From: Bacillus thuringiensis
Lineage (GTDB): Bacteria; Bacillota; Bacilli; Bacillales; Bacillaceae_G
NCBI RefSeq assembly: GCF_001182785.1
Contig: NZ_CP012099.1
Location: forward strand, 2,044,501 to 2,108,500
Reading direction: 5' to 3'
Length of the DNA: 64,000 nt
The translations under genes and the position numbers were made by a program. The notes under the pieces were generated by a model, which had not been told where the DNA came from, made no database searches, and saw only the letters and a program-made list of their open reading frames with translations. Below are positions 52,878-61,961 of this stretch, piece by piece (positions within the stretch are counted from its first letter, which is position 1; each line of letters opens with the position of its first letter).

Positions 52878-53405
52878 TTATAGTTGATTTAAAACCCAGT
52901 TTGTTGCATCTTCAAAGTTATCTGCAATGTAGTTTGGTTCAATATGTGCCCATTTGTCTCGGTACGTATGCAAAGCATCATACCCAGCTCCTGTTCGGAC
53001 TAGAATCGTAGTCGCATTTACTTTTTCTCCTGCAACAATATCAGTCCAGCGATCACCAACTACAGCACATTGTGTTAAATCAAGCCCATGTTTTTTTGCT
53101 GCTTTAAGCAGCATGCCTGTACTTGGTTTACGACATTCACAACCATCACCGTGTTTATGAGGACATACATAAATATCATCAAAACCGAAGCCTTCTAATT
53201 CTTGTACAAAATCGGCTACAGTTGCTATTCCATCTGCGATACCAGGTTGATTTGTGAAAGAGAAAATTTTTATATTTTTAGCTTTTAGTTTTTGCAAGGA
53301 TGTTTTTGTGAATGGAAATAATGTAAAAGATCCCGGATAATGTATTGTAGTGTCACCACCAATTGTACCGTCACGATCAATGAAAATTGCTTTAATGTTT
53401 GTCAT
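52878..53405 (-). CDS. HAD-IIIA phosphatase, GmhB-like (heptose bisphosphate / histidinol-phosphate type)
   Basis: A 175-residue HAD phosphatase. It has motif I FIDRDGTIGGD, the Thr/Asn motif FSFTNQPGIADG, the zinc-finger loop CPHKHGDGCECRKP and motif IV VVGDRWTDIVAGEKVNATTILVRTG, the signature of the GmhB / HisB-N group. D,D-heptose 1,7-bisphosphate is the classic substrate, but heptose synthesis is not otherwise seen here, so another phosphate ester is possible. It lies 28 bp downstream of the GNAT gene on the same strand, so the two probably share a transcript. Confidence 0.85.
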   Translation of the reverse strand: MTNIKAIFIDRDGTIGGDTTIHYPGSFTLFPFTKTSLQKLKAKNIKIFSFTNQPGIADGIATVADFVQELEGFGFDDIYVCPHKHGDGCECRKPSTGMLLKAAKKHGLDLTQCAVVGDRWTDIVAGEKVNATTILVRTGAGYDALHTYRDKWAHIEPNYIADNFEDATNWVLNQL

Positions 53406-53433
53406 AGTTATAGTCCCTTCAATTATAAGTAGT

Positions 53434-53865
53434 TTAGAAATGTTTTACAAATCGGTAGCCATTTACTTCATAACCTAATTTTTTGTAAAAAGGATGAGCT
53501 TCTACTCTTTTTGTTCCACTAACTAGCCATGTGCCAATGCAATTATGTTTCTTTGCTAATTGCTCTGCATAATCCATCAACACTTGTCCAATGCCTTTCC
53601 GTCGTATGTTAGAATCGACGCTAATAATTGAAATCTCTCCATAACGTGTTACATCTTCTAAATTTTCACGTATACGAAATCCAAGCAATCCAAATATAGC
53701 TTCTTCTTCTTCGTAAACATATAAAAAATCAAACGGACTCATTTGTACGAATTGTAATCGATTGTTCATATCTTCATAGGAAATAGAGGAACCTTTTAAT
53801 TCTTTCGTTAAAGAACAAAGTGCGTCTATATCATCTATCGTTGCTTCACGAATTTGAAAAGACAT
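53434..53865 (-). CDS. GNAT family N-acetyltransferase
   Basis: A 143-residue acetyltransferase with motif A ISIISVDSNIRRKGIGQVLMDYAEQLAKKHN and a motif B region FYKKLGYEVNGYRFVKHF. GGAG lies 8 nt before the ATG at 53865; the GTG at 53874 is less well placed. It is upstream of the GmhB-like phosphatase on the same strand. The substrate is unknown. Confidence 0.85.
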   Translation of the reverse strand: MSFQIREATIDDIDALCSLTKELKGSSISYEDMNNRLQFVQMSPFDFLYVYEEEEAIFGLLGFRIRENLEDVTRYGEISIISVDSNIRRKGIGQVLMDYAEQLAKKHNCIGTWLVSGTKRVEAHPFYKKLGYEVNGYRFVKHF

Positions 53866-54018
53866 ATTATCCACTCCAATAAAATGTAATCAAACATTTA
53901 ATATTCTGTTAAAAAATGTTTTTTCCTGCTATGAAAATAAATATTTTATAATGATATATAGATAGTTATATGTTATTCTTTTCCTTGATTGTATTGGAAA
54001 TGGAAAGAGGGGAAAGAC

Positions 54019-54729
54019 ATGTTAGAAGTAAATATCCGCTCAGCTGGATATGAAATAGGCGAAGAAACAATTCATGATATAGCTTTTTCTATCGAAAAAG
54101 GTGAACTAGTTGCTCTTATTGGAGCAAATGGTGCTGGGAAGAGTACGACGATAAAAACGATGCTCGGATTACTTGTAAATATGGACGGTGAAATATCATT
54201 CGGTGAAAAGAAAAATCCGTATGCATATGTGCCAGAACATCCAACATACTATGATTACTTGACGTTCTGGGAACATATTGAATTATTAATGGCTGCTCGT
54301 GGAAGTGAAATGGGAAACTGGGAAGAAAGAGCGGAACAATTATTACATACTTTTCGAATGGATAAGCATAAACATGAGTATTTATCAAAGTTTTCAAAAG
54401 GTATGAAACAAAAATCGATGCTAATATTGGCGTTTTTAACTGAGCCAGATTTTTATATTATTGATGAACCCTTTATCGGTTTAGATCCAGTAGCTACGAA
54501 AGAGTTTTTAACTTATTTATATAAAGAAAAAGAGCGTGGGGCAGGAATTTTACTTTGTACGCACGTATTGGATACGGCTGAAAAAATTTGTGAAAGATTT
54601 TTACTCATTTCACAAGGTACATTAGTCGCAGATGGACATTTAGAATCTATTCAAATGTTAGCGGAAATGCCTGGTAGCTCATTACTAGACTGCTTTGATA
54701 TAATTGTAAGGCGTGAACAACATGATTAA
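54019..54729 (+). CDS. ABC transporter ATP-binding protein, EcsA-like
   Basis: A 236-residue ATPase subunit. It has Walker A GANGAGKST, a Q-loop region near YAYVPEHPTYYDYLT, the signature FSKGMKQKS and Walker B DFYIIDEPFIGLDP. The FSKGMKQK variant of LSGGQ and the wording around it match B. subtilis EcsA. The EcsAB transporter affects secretion, competence and protease activity; this copy lies away from the usual hit/prsA neighbourhood and is probably a paralogue. It overlaps the permease gene by 8 bp. GAGGGG lies 7 nt before ATG. Confidence 0.88.
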   Translation: MLEVNIRSAGYEIGEETIHDIAFSIEKGELVALIGANGAGKSTTIKTMLGLLVNMDGEISFGEKKNPYAYVPEHPTYYDYLTFWEHIELLMAARGSEMGNWEERAEQLLHTFRMDKHKHEYLSKFSKGMKQKSMLILAFLTEPDFYIIDEPFIGLDPVATKEFLTYLYKEKERGAGILLCTHVLDTAEKICERFLLISQGTLVADGHLESIQMLAEMPGSSLLDCFDIIVRREQHD

Positions 54730-55936
54730 ACAACAATTTTATAAAAGATTACGCCATGAGCTCCGGCGGAAGTGGAAGTCTATACGTTCGGTAACAGATT
54801 GGACAGTCGCGTTATATATTATTATTCCAATACTTATATTTATGGGAATCTATTATAGGTCACTATGGATAAATGAATTATCAATGGAAGAGACGATTTA
54901 TTTCGGATTAGGATTACTAGCATTTTATCTAGTAACATATCCGAGAGGAGTTCGTTCATTTTTTGAGCAAGCGGATAGTTTATTTTTAATTTCGTATGCA
55001 ACACATATGCGAAAATTAGTCCAGTATGGCATGATGTACACATTTATTCGAATAGCGATAACGAATATAATAGTGGTCGTTATTATGTTACCGGTGTTGA
55101 TGAAAAGTATCGAGGTAACAGAGATACAAGTCCTATTATTTTGGGTATTCTTTACTATATTTCGATTTATGTTGTCGTTGTTAACGAGATTTATTCATGT
55201 ACATGTGGGGAAACGATGGGTTTTATGGATTATAAAAAATGTAGTATTTTCTATGAGCGTGTCCTTTTTGGGAATTAGTTTATTTTTTATTTATAAAAAT
55301 CCATTTTATTCAATTCTATTTATCGGTTTAGTAATTTTCTTAAGTAGTGTATTAGTAAAAGAGAAAATGAATTATAAAAAGTTCTTTTTTAAAGAAATCG
55401 AGAAAGAAAAGGAGGAAAGCATGCGCTGGACGAGCGGAATTATGCAAGTTGGTGGTCATGCGGCTAAACCGAGTAGTTCGAATAAAAAACCGTGGATGTT
55501 TCCGCGCTCTAAAAGACTATTAGGAAAAAAAGCTGATTCTCGTATTGTCGAATCTTTTTTGAAAGAATTTTTCCGTACAAGTACTGCACGAATATTTTAT
55601 ATTCAAATTGTATGTATCAGTACTGCAAGTATAATTATGACTCCAAGGTGGATTACAGCTATTATTCTCGTATTTGCTGTAGTTGCAATTTCTCGCTATG
55701 CACGTGATTATTGGAATGAATTTACGAATAAGATGTTTCTTCATTTATATTGTGATGAAGGGAAATTACTTTTGTTAAGATGGAAGGCAGATCGTTATTT
55801 ACTACTACCAGCAATACTTTTATATGTAATAGTTATACTTTTCCAGTTTTATTTATTGCCAGCTGTGATCGGTGGCATTATTTTTATTTTATTAATTGTA
55901 TGGATTGTATTTTTACCATTAAAAAAGAGCCATTGA
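54722..55936 (+). CDS. EcsB-like ABC transporter permease
   Basis: A 404-residue membrane protein with about nine or ten helices, paired with the EcsA-like ATPase and overlapping its end by 8 bp. It begins with a basic cytoplasmic tail (MIKQQFYKRLRHELRRKWK), then paired hydrophobic helices and a cytoplasmic loop rich in Lys (KEKMNYKKFFFKEIEKEKEE), as in EcsB. The substrate is unknown; the B. subtilis system is reported to influence membrane proteolysis and secretion. The start at 54722 is chosen over the GTG at 54713. A terminator overlaps the stop codon. Confidence 0.82.
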   Translation: MIKQQFYKRLRHELRRKWKSIRSVTDWTVALYIIIPILIFMGIYYRSLWINELSMEETIYFGLGLLAFYLVTYPRGVRSFFEQADSLFLISYATHMRKLVQYGMMYTFIRIAITNIIVVVIMLPVLMKSIEVTEIQVLLFWVFFTIFRFMLSLLTRFIHVHVGKRWVLWIIKNVVFSMSVSFLGISLFFIYKNPFYSILFIGLVIFLSSVLVKEKMNYKKFFFKEIEKEKEESMRWTSGIMQVGGHAAKPSSSNKKPWMFPRSKRLLGKKADSRIVESFLKEFFRTSTARIFYIQIVCISTASIIMTPRWITAIILVFAVVAISRYARDYWNEFTNKMFLHLYCDEGKLLLLRWKADRYLLLPAILLYVIVILFQFYLLPAVIGGIIFILLIVWIVFLPLKKSH

Positions 55937-55948
55937 CGGCTCTTTTTC
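55921..55948. terminator. Bidirectional terminator
   Basis: AAAAAAGAGCC pairs with GGCTCTTTTTC around a 6-nt loop, sharing the ecsB-like stop codon. It can also end the convergent 25-codon gene. Confidence 0.85.
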
Positions 55949-56025
55949 TAGTCTGTAACACATTGATAAATAAAATATACTAAAACGAGTATGCTTGCGG
56001 CGGAATACATGACATCTAAAGTCAT
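55948..56025 (-). CDS. 25-residue single-pass membrane peptide
   Basis: A very short ORF encoding a peptide that begins MTLDVMYSAASILVLVYF and ends in IYQCVTD: one hydrophobic helix flanked by short charged ends. It has an excellent start: AGGAGG 7 nt before ATG, and ends at a terminator. It is below the usual ORF cut-off. Single-helix peptides of this size often modulate transporters (KdpF-type) or oxidases. It stands convergent to the EcsB-like gene, so a link is unclear. No family is recognised. Confidence 0.6.
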   Translation of the reverse strand: MTLDVMYSAASILVLVYFIYQCVTD

Positions 56026-56204
56026 TCAAGTGCCTCCTCAATATTGTGGTATTAATATTGTATGAAATCTTACAATTTCATATTCAAGTGAAAAATATGT
56101 GAACGTTAACAAAATTGTAAAGTGCAAAAATTATAATCATTTTGTATAATAGAAGAAACCACCGTTATATAAAAAAATAATGAGTGAAAGGGGAGGGAAC
56201 ATAA

Positions 56205-56792
56205 ATGCCAAATTGGTTTAGAAAAACCTTAGTCGCATTAATTACCGTATTTACATTTGGTTTAGTGACGCCTCCTTCCATATTGCTTGATAATGCCAAA
56301 GCTGCGGACAAGCCTACGAGCACAGCTGGGCAACAAAATTTGGAGAGTACGTCCTATACATATGAAGAAACGAATGACAGGTTAACCACCGATACTTTTA
56401 TTACTTATGCGATGCAAGAAGCAGAAAAACAGTCGATGCAAAAGTTTGGTACTAAAATTGGCCCAGTAATTGAAGATGAATTTAAAGATGTAATATTACC
56501 AAAGATTGAAGAGGCAATTGCTGAACTTGCCAATGATGTACCAGAGAAGTCATTGCAATCATTAGCGATTTCTCAAAGACCAGCTGGTGGAAATAATGAA
56601 AAGATTTTTCACGTCTACGATACGAAAACAGGAAATGACTTATTGCGTTTCCATGTAAGAAGAGATCATCCACCGCAAGATGGTTATTATTTTAATTTCC
56701 ACTATCATCGTTTTGATGATGGATACTCTGGACATCATGAGTTAGGGAATATTTATTGGAATACGAATGTACCGCCAAAATGGCTTTCTTAA
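56205..56792 (+). CDS. ypjP: YpjP-like secreted protein
   Basis: A 195-residue protein with an N-terminal signal or anchor (MPNWFRKTLVALITVFTFGLVTPP). The mature part (EKIFHVYDTKTGNDLLRFHVRRDHPPQDGYYFNFHYHRFDDGYSGHHELG) matches the YpjP family, which lies next to thyB/dfrA in B. subtilis. Here the thyA-dfrA pair lies about 5 kb downstream. The function is unknown. GGGGAGGG lies 9 nt before ATG and a terminator hairpin follows. Confidence 0.85.
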   Translation: MPNWFRKTLVALITVFTFGLVTPPSILLDNAKAADKPTSTAGQQNLESTSYTYEETNDRLTTDTFITYAMQEAEKQSMQKFGTKIGPVIEDEFKDVILPKIEEAIAELANDVPEKSLQSLAISQRPAGGNNEKIFHVYDTKTGNDLLRFHVRRDHPPQDGYYFNFHYHRFDDGYSGHHELGNIYWNTNVPPKWLS

Positions 56793-56822
56793 AAAGAACA
56801 AGAGAAAATCTTGTTCTTTTTT
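56791..56822 (+). terminator. ypjP terminator
   Basis: AAAAAGAACAAGA pairs with TCTTGTTCTTTTTT around a 5-nt loop. Confidence 0.9.
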
Positions 56823-56898
56823 ATTTTTATAGAAGGGACAGACAACTATGTTGTTGAATAACATAGGTTTAGAAAAAAGAAGCAAAAGGAGTATGGAG

Positions 56899-57535
56899 AT
56901 GCAAAAATACATTGTTTTTGACTTTGATGGCACATTAGTAGATTCACAAAATATATTTGTACCGATTTATAATCAACTTGCTGAAAAACATGGGTATAAA
57001 GCAGTAAAGGAAGAAGAAATTGAACATTTACGTAAATTAACGATGCCAGAGAGATGTAAACAACTCGATGTACCACTGTATAAATTACCGATATTAGCGT
57101 TGGAGTTTTATAAATTATACCAGCCTGCTATAAAAGATCTCGTTTTGTTCCATGGAATGAAGGATGTATTAGATGAACTACATAAAAAAGAATACGGTAT
57201 TGCGGTTATATCATCTAACTCGGAAGAGCATATTCGAGCATTTTTACAAAAGAATGATATAGAAAATATACAAGAAGTGTATTGTTCTAAAAATTTGTTC
57301 GGTAAAGACAAGATGATAAAAAGATTTTTAAAATCGAAAAAAAATAACTGAGAAAGATATGTTATATGTCGGTGATGAACAGAGAGACGTAGTAGCATGT
57401 AAAAAGGCTGGGGTAAACGTAATTTGGGTATCTTGGGGATATGATGTTATTGAAACAGTGAAAAAAGACGCACCCGATTATATGGTTCATAAGTCGATGG
57501 AAATTGTGCAAGTAGTACAAGGAGCGTATTCTTAA
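56899..57535 (+). pseudogene. HAD hydrolase with a frameshift in an A8 tract
   Basis: The first part (56899-57351) encodes a HAD protein with motif I VFDFDGTLVDS and motif II VISSNSEEH but stops early after KSKKNN. In the next frame, from about 57344 to 57535, the missing C-terminus continues with motif III-IV (LYVGDEQRDVVACKKAGVNVIWVSWGYD) to its natural stop. Deleting one A from the run of eight at 57337-57344 joins the two frames exactly (KSKKITEKD). The cause may be a mutation, sequencing error, or translational/transcriptional slippage. ATG 56899 has AAAAGGAG 7 nt upstream. When intact it would be a phosphoglycolate-phosphatase-like enzyme of about 211 residues. Confidence 0.88.
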
Positions 57536-57536
57536 T

Positions 57537-57923
57537 ATGAATACACTTCGAGCAGGTATTCATCATATTGAATTTTGGGTAGCAAATTTAGAGGAATCCA
57601 TTTCTTTTTATAATAAGCTGTTTTCAATAATTGGATGGAGAAAATTAAATGAAGTAGCATATAGCACGGGAGAAAGTGAAATATACTTTAAAGAAGTAGA
57701 TGAGGAAATCGTAAGGACGTTAGGGCCTAGACATATTTGTTATCAAGCTATTCATAGAGAAGTAGTTGATGAAGTAGCAGATTTTCTTTCTAGTATGAAA
57801 GTGAAGGTAATACGTGGTCCAATTGAAATGAATCATTATTCAGAAGGGTACTATACGATTGATTTTTACGATCCGAATGGATTTATTGTAGAAGTAGCCT
57901 ATACACCAAATGCAGAAATGTAA
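57537..57923 (+). CDS. VOC (glyoxalase/dioxygenase-fold) protein
   Basis: A 128-residue vicinal-oxygen-chelate protein: GIHHIEFWVANLEESISFYNKLF at the N-terminus and YYTIDFYDPNGFIVEVAY at the C-terminus give metal-ligand His/Glu positions. The enzymatic activity (lyase, dioxygenase or resistance protein) cannot be decided. It begins 1 bp after the HAD frame's stop, so it is translated from the same message, and precedes the APH-like gene by about 11 bp. Confidence 0.82.
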   Translation: MNTLRAGIHHIEFWVANLEESISFYNKLFSIIGWRKLNEVAYSTGESEIYFKEVDEEIVRTLGPRHICYQAIHREVVDEVADFLSSMKVKVIRGPIEMNHYSEGYYTIDFYDPNGFIVEVAYTPNAEM

Positions 57924-57934
57924 GGGGAATAGAT

Positions 57935-58867
57935 ATGAAGATAATTACAGCACGGCAAAACAATATACAAATTGTAAAAGATGCAGCGAATATTGAAGAA
58001 ATTTCTAAAGGTTTCTCTCCAGATAAGAAATATGTAATTACGAATGCAAATAATGAAAAATATTTATTTCGGACAGGAGATATAAAAGAGTATGAAAGAA
58101 AGAAAATAGAGTTTCAAATTTTAAATGAAATGGTAAAACGTAACGTACAGGCACAAAGGCCAATTGAAATAGGTATATTGGAAGAAGAAGGTGTATGCTA
58201 TAGTATTTTTTCATATTTAGAAGGGGAAGATGCGAAGAAGCTATTGCCTACGTATTCACCAAAAGAACAATATGATATTGGCATAGAGGCAGGAAAAGAT
58301 TTAGCGAAAATGCATACATATGAAGCGCCTAATGATATACTTCCATGGTATGAAAGAGCAATGAAAAAACATAGTAAATATTTAGAAGCATACAAAACAT
58401 GCGGAATAAAAATAAAAAATGATAATAAAATTATTAAGTTTATAGATGAAAATGAAATGTATGTAAAGGATCGCCCAAATCGATTTCAACACGATGATTT
58501 TCATTTAGAAAATATAATTGTACGGGATGGGAATTATGTAGGTGTAGTTGATTTTAATGGTTATGACTGGGGCGATCCACTGCATGATTTCGTGAAAATT
58601 GCACTATTTGCAAGGGACATTAGTATTCCGTATTCAATCGGACAAATAGAAGGATACTTTAATAGGAGAATACCAGAAGAGTTCTGGAAATTATATGCGG
58701 TGTACGTTGGCATGACAGTTTTCTCATCAGTTGTCTGGACATTAAGAGCAGCACCACATATGTTGGATGATACGTTAGAGCGTCTTCATATTGTATTGGA
58801 AGATCATAAAAACTTTGAGTTATTAAAACCAAGTTGGTTTCAACCAGATAAGATTGATATGAAATAG
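57935..58867 (+). CDS. Aminoglycoside-phosphotransferase (APH)-family kinase-like protein
   Basis: A 310-residue protein with the APH kinase fold: N-lobe beta strands with KYVITNANNEKYLFRTGDI, catalytic loop RFQHDDFHLENIIV (Asp in the HxDxxxxN-type motif) and metal motif VVDFNGYDWGDPLHD. APH-like proteins phosphorylate aminoglycosides, macrolides or small metabolites; the substrate cannot be told, and resistance should not be assumed. AAGGGG lies 8 nt before ATG. It is the last gene of a HAD-VOC-APH run and is followed by a bidirectional terminator. Confidence 0.82.
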   Translation: MKIITARQNNIQIVKDAANIEEISKGFSPDKKYVITNANNEKYLFRTGDIKEYERKKIEFQILNEMVKRNVQAQRPIEIGILEEEGVCYSIFSYLEGEDAKKLLPTYSPKEQYDIGIEAGKDLAKMHTYEAPNDILPWYERAMKKHSKYLEAYKTCGIKIKNDNKIIKFIDENEMYVKDRPNRFQHDDFHLENIIVRDGNYVGVVDFNGYDWGDPLHDFVKIALFARDISIPYSIGQIEGYFNRRIPEEFWKLYAVYVGMTVFSSVVWTLRAAPHMLDDTLERLHIVLEDHKNFELLKPSWFQPDKIDMK

Positions 58868-58868
58868 A

Positions 58869-58904
58869 AAAGGTAGGTGTGATTCGCACCTACCTTTATT
58901 TTTT
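58869..58904. terminator. Bidirectional terminator
   Basis: AAAGGTAGGTG (58869-58879) pairs with CACCTACCTTT (58887-58897), followed by a T-rich run; it also serves the convergent S41 gene. Confidence 0.85.
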
Positions 58905-60183
58905 ACCATTCTTCATTTTGAAGTAGTTGTAATGCTAACTTTAAATCCACATCTTCTTGTATATGTTCCGGAGTCCATGGGATATGTATATGAGGTTGTA
59001 TTCCAATTCCGGACATTCCTTTGCCTTTATCTATAATAGAAAGCCGTGAAGTAGGATAGTAAAGAGCGAACGTACCAGCCCATTCCATTACTGCTAAATT
59101 AGAATAATCATTTAAACCAGCAGTAGGACGACCTATTACTTTTACTTTCGGTGATTTTTTTGTTGCTTCTACAAAAGAATCACCAGAGCTTCCACATGTA
59201 ACATCTGTTAATACGGCTACTCTACTTGGTGTTGTTCGTCCGTGTATTTTCAAAGTTTGAAGTTCTTTTGGTAGTCCAGATGTATCAAATGTAACAAGGC
59301 CCTTTTTATAATTCTCTTTTAAATCGTGAATAAACATATCGGTGACTAACTTTGAAAGGTCGTCTGAAGAATCATAATCTTCTTCGAAGTCTTGCATTCG
59401 TAAATAATAATTTCGTTCTGTATGATTTAATTGCATTGTATTTGAAGAGTCGAAAAGAGAAATTTCTTTGTCTTCAAATAAGTAAGGAAGTATGTTGAAA
59501 AATGCATCATCACTTCCACCACGATTCAATCGCACATCTATAATTAAGTTTTGAAAAGAATCCAGCTCGTTTTTGTATGAGTCGATTAATTGATTAATAG
59601 CTGCAGCATTTGCAAAGTCAGTTAAAGTAATTAAGAGTGTATCTTTATTGTACTTTTTTAATGAATAGATAGGTGTGTATTCGCTTTGTTTATATTTTTG
59701 TAAAGAAATGGTTTCGGTTACTCCATCTTTATCTATAAGTGTACAATTTGATGATTTTAATAAAACATAGTCCCATTTTTCACGCTCATATGTATTCTCA
59801 TTTACATACTTTTTATACTTTATTAATAGCTCAGGAATTTTCATATTATCTAATGCAACGATAGTTTGTCCTTTTTTCACTCTTTTTTCTTGTGAAGTAG
59901 ATGTAATATATAGGTGATCTTCGTATCTTTTCACTTGGAAGCCAACACTGTTAAGAGGTTGATCGTTAGAGCTCATTTTGAAAAACATATGATTGTCTTT
60001 GAAGTCTAATAAGTAATCATTTACAATTTCAGTGAATTGTACTGGTGTTAAATCTCTGTGCTTCTCTAGTTGCTCAATTGTTTGTAAATATGTAGTAGGA
60101 TCATCCCATCCTTTTTTATCAATACAACCGGAATAATCGTGATGAGTAATCGAAACAACTTCTTTGAAGATTTCTGTGTACAA
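58903..60183 (-). CDS. S41-family C-terminal-processing-like serine peptidase
   Basis: A 426-residue cytoplasmic-looking protein with a helical N-terminus and a PDZ-like region (VGFQVKRYEDHLYITSTSQ, VKKGQTIVALDNMKI). The S41 catalytic core has LIIDVRLNRGGSDDA and the nucleophile loop VTCGSSGDSFVEATKKSPKVKVIGRPTAG. There is no signal peptide, unlike secreted CtpA/B, so it may act inside the cell. The TTG at 60183 is used because AAGGAGG is 7 nt upstream. It follows the serine hydrolase gene on the same strand, separated by a terminator. Confidence 0.85.
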   Translation of the reverse strand: MYTEIFKEVVSITHHDYSGCIDKKGWDDPTTYLQTIEQLEKHRDLTPVQFTEIVNDYLLDFKDNHMFFKMSSNDQPLNSVGFQVKRYEDHLYITSTSQEKRVKKGQTIVALDNMKIPELLIKYKKYVNENTYEREKWDYVLLKSSNCTLIDKDGVTETISLQKYKQSEYTPIYSLKKYNKDTLLITLTDFANAAAINQLIDSYKNELDSFQNLIIDVRLNRGGSDDAFFNILPYLFEDKEISLFDSSNTMQLNHTERNYYLRMQDFEEDYDSSDDLSKLVTDMFIHDLKENYKKGLVTFDTSGLPKELQTLKIHGRTTPSRVAVLTDVTCGSSGDSFVEATKKSPKVKVIGRPTAGLNDYSNLAVMEWAGTFALYYPTSRLSIIDKGKGMSGIGIQPHIHIPWTPEHIQEDVDLKLALQLLQNEEW

Positions 60184-60266
60184 TGCTTTTCCTCCTTATA
60201 GTTTAAATAACTAAATAAAAGGATTCCTTGTTCTATACGTAAAATCCTTTATTTGGATGAGAATAT

Positions 60267-60300
60267 AAAAATAGAGGGAAGTGTATCTTCCCTCTATTAA
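60267..60300 (-). terminator. Terminator of the serine hydrolase gene
   Basis: TAGAGGGAAG pairs with CTTCCCTCTA around a short loop; on the minus strand a T-run follows. Confidence 0.85.
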
Positions 60301-60305
60301 AATAA

Positions 60306-61763
60306 TTATTTAATTTTCTTAAATGTAAGCGGCTGAGTACTTAATGTAGCTGGTACATGTAACTGAAGGGATGGGAATTTACCACTTACATTCATTTCAT
60401 AAGCGAATAATAAGCTCATTTTCATTTGGAATAAGTCAACTTTTGCAGAGAAGATGTCGTAATGATGATGCCCTAATTGAATATCCATTTCCATAAATTG
60501 TACATATAACGAATCATCTCGTTTGTATACTTGTAATGTTCCGTATGCAGGATGTTCAAAAGTACCAGTATAATCCTCTAACTTGTGCGAAGGTGTAGTC
60601 CCTTTAATTTGTTCAGGGAGCGATTCAGTTGCTTCTTTCATCATTTCCTTCATTTTTTTAGTATCTTCTACAGCACGTTTATGCCAATCAATGGATTCTA
60701 ATTCAAGTAGTTCGTCATAAATTTGATTAGCGAGATAAGTAGGAAGTAATGTTCCTCCAGCATTCGTTAAAATGACAAGGCCTATGTTTTCTGTTGGTAT
60801 GAATGAAACAAGTGCTGAAAATCCATCGATATTACCGCCATGATGAATTACTTTTTTACCACGATAAGCGCTAATAAACCAACCAAGACCGTAACTATTT
60901 AATGGAGATTCAGGGAGTGATAAAACGGGTTGGTCTGGAATTGAATTGTGTGGTGTATACATTTGTTGTAATAATTCAGAGGAGATTAATTCATGATCTC
61001 CAAATTTTCCTTCGTTTAAGTGGAGAAGTACCCAATTTGCCATATCTTCAATTGTAGAATTAATACACCCAGCAGCGCCAACTGTATCGATGTTACGGAA
61101 TGGAACTACTTTTATTTCACCGTCATTTTCAATGTAAGGTAAAGCGTAATCATCTGTAGTTTGTGAATCGTTAACAGAGAAGTTTGTATGTCTCATATTT
61201 AAAGGTTCTAAAATATGTTCTGTAGTATATTGCTCCCACGTTTGATTTGTAATGTTTTCAACAATGCAGCTAATTGTTGCATACATTAAGTTGTTATATA
61301 GAAATGCAGTCCGGAACGGTGCATCAAGTGGTAAATGTTTTATTTTTTCAACGAGATCTTGTCGAGATAAGGAAGAGTTGTACCAAAGAGCATCATGACG
61401 ACTCACTCCAGTTCGATGAGAAGCTAAATCCCGTCCTGTAACTTGTGAGCTAGCAAGTAGTTCAGATAAAGTAAAGTTAGGTATATAAGAATGGATAGGA
61501 GTATCCCAATTAAACTTTTTTTGCTGTGCTAACAAGCTTAATGAAAGTGTGCCAAACGCTTTCGTTGAGGAACCGATTGCGAACCGGGTATTCGGTGTAA
61601 CAGCCTCTTTTGTTTCTATATTACGATAGCCGAAACCTTCTGAAATAATAACTTCACCGTCTTTTATAACAGCTACAGCAGCACCAGGAACATTTAAATT
61701 CTTCATCATTTTTTCAACCGTTGTTTGTAAAGAAGTCATAACAGGCGTTTCAATTTTAGACAT
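60306..61763 (-). CDS. Class C beta-lactamase-like serine hydrolase with DUF3471-type tail
   Basis: A 485-residue protein. It has the SxxK motif GSSTKAFG (Ser65, Lys68), a YNN motif in FLYNNLMYATISCIVEN and the KTG-like HHGGNIDGFSAL, as in class C beta-lactamases, esterases and D-aminopeptidases. A C-terminal beta domain (about 375-485, KLEDYTGTFEHPAYGTLQVYKRDDSLYV) resembles DUF3471. No signal peptide is seen, so an intracellular peptidase or esterase is likelier than a secreted lactamase. GGAGG lies 8 nt before ATG. Confidence 0.87.
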   Translation of the reverse strand: MSKIETPVMTSLQTTVEKMMKNLNVPGAAVAVIKDGEVIISEGFGYRNIETKEAVTPNTRFAIGSSTKAFGTLSLSLLAQQKKFNWDTPIHSYIPNFTLSELLASSQVTGRDLASHRTGVSRHDALWYNSSLSRQDLVEKIKHLPLDAPFRTAFLYNNLMYATISCIVENITNQTWEQYTTEHILEPLNMRHTNFSVNDSQTTDDYALPYIENDGEIKVVPFRNIDTVGAAGCINSTIEDMANWVLLHLNEGKFGDHELISSELLQQMYTPHNSIPDQPVLSLPESPLNSYGLGWFISAYRGKKVIHHGGNIDGFSALVSFIPTENIGLVILTNAGGTLLPTYLANQIYDELLELESIDWHKRAVEDTKKMKEMMKEATESLPEQIKGTTPSHKLEDYTGTFEHPAYGTLQVYKRDDSLYVQFMEMDIQLGHHHYDIFSAKVDLFQMKMSLLFAYEMNVSGKFPSLQLHVPATLSTQPLTFKKIK

Positions 61764-61961
61764 ACTTCTAACCTCCAAATATAAATTTTGTTCTACCGCA
61801 CTATACTTTCGGTAATAGAAAATGAAAACCTTTTTAAATTTGGAAAGTTAATAATTTTGTAAGAATTAGCGGAAGAAATTTTATTAATTAGGATTATTAA
61901 ATTTACCATTTTTCATGTTATGATAAATTGCATATACGATTGAAAGAAGGTTTTCCTACAT

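Noticed and set aside
58903..60183. Secretion signal on the S41 peptidase
   Set aside because: The N-terminus (YTEIFKEVVSITHHDYSG) is charged and not hydrophobic, so export is not supported.
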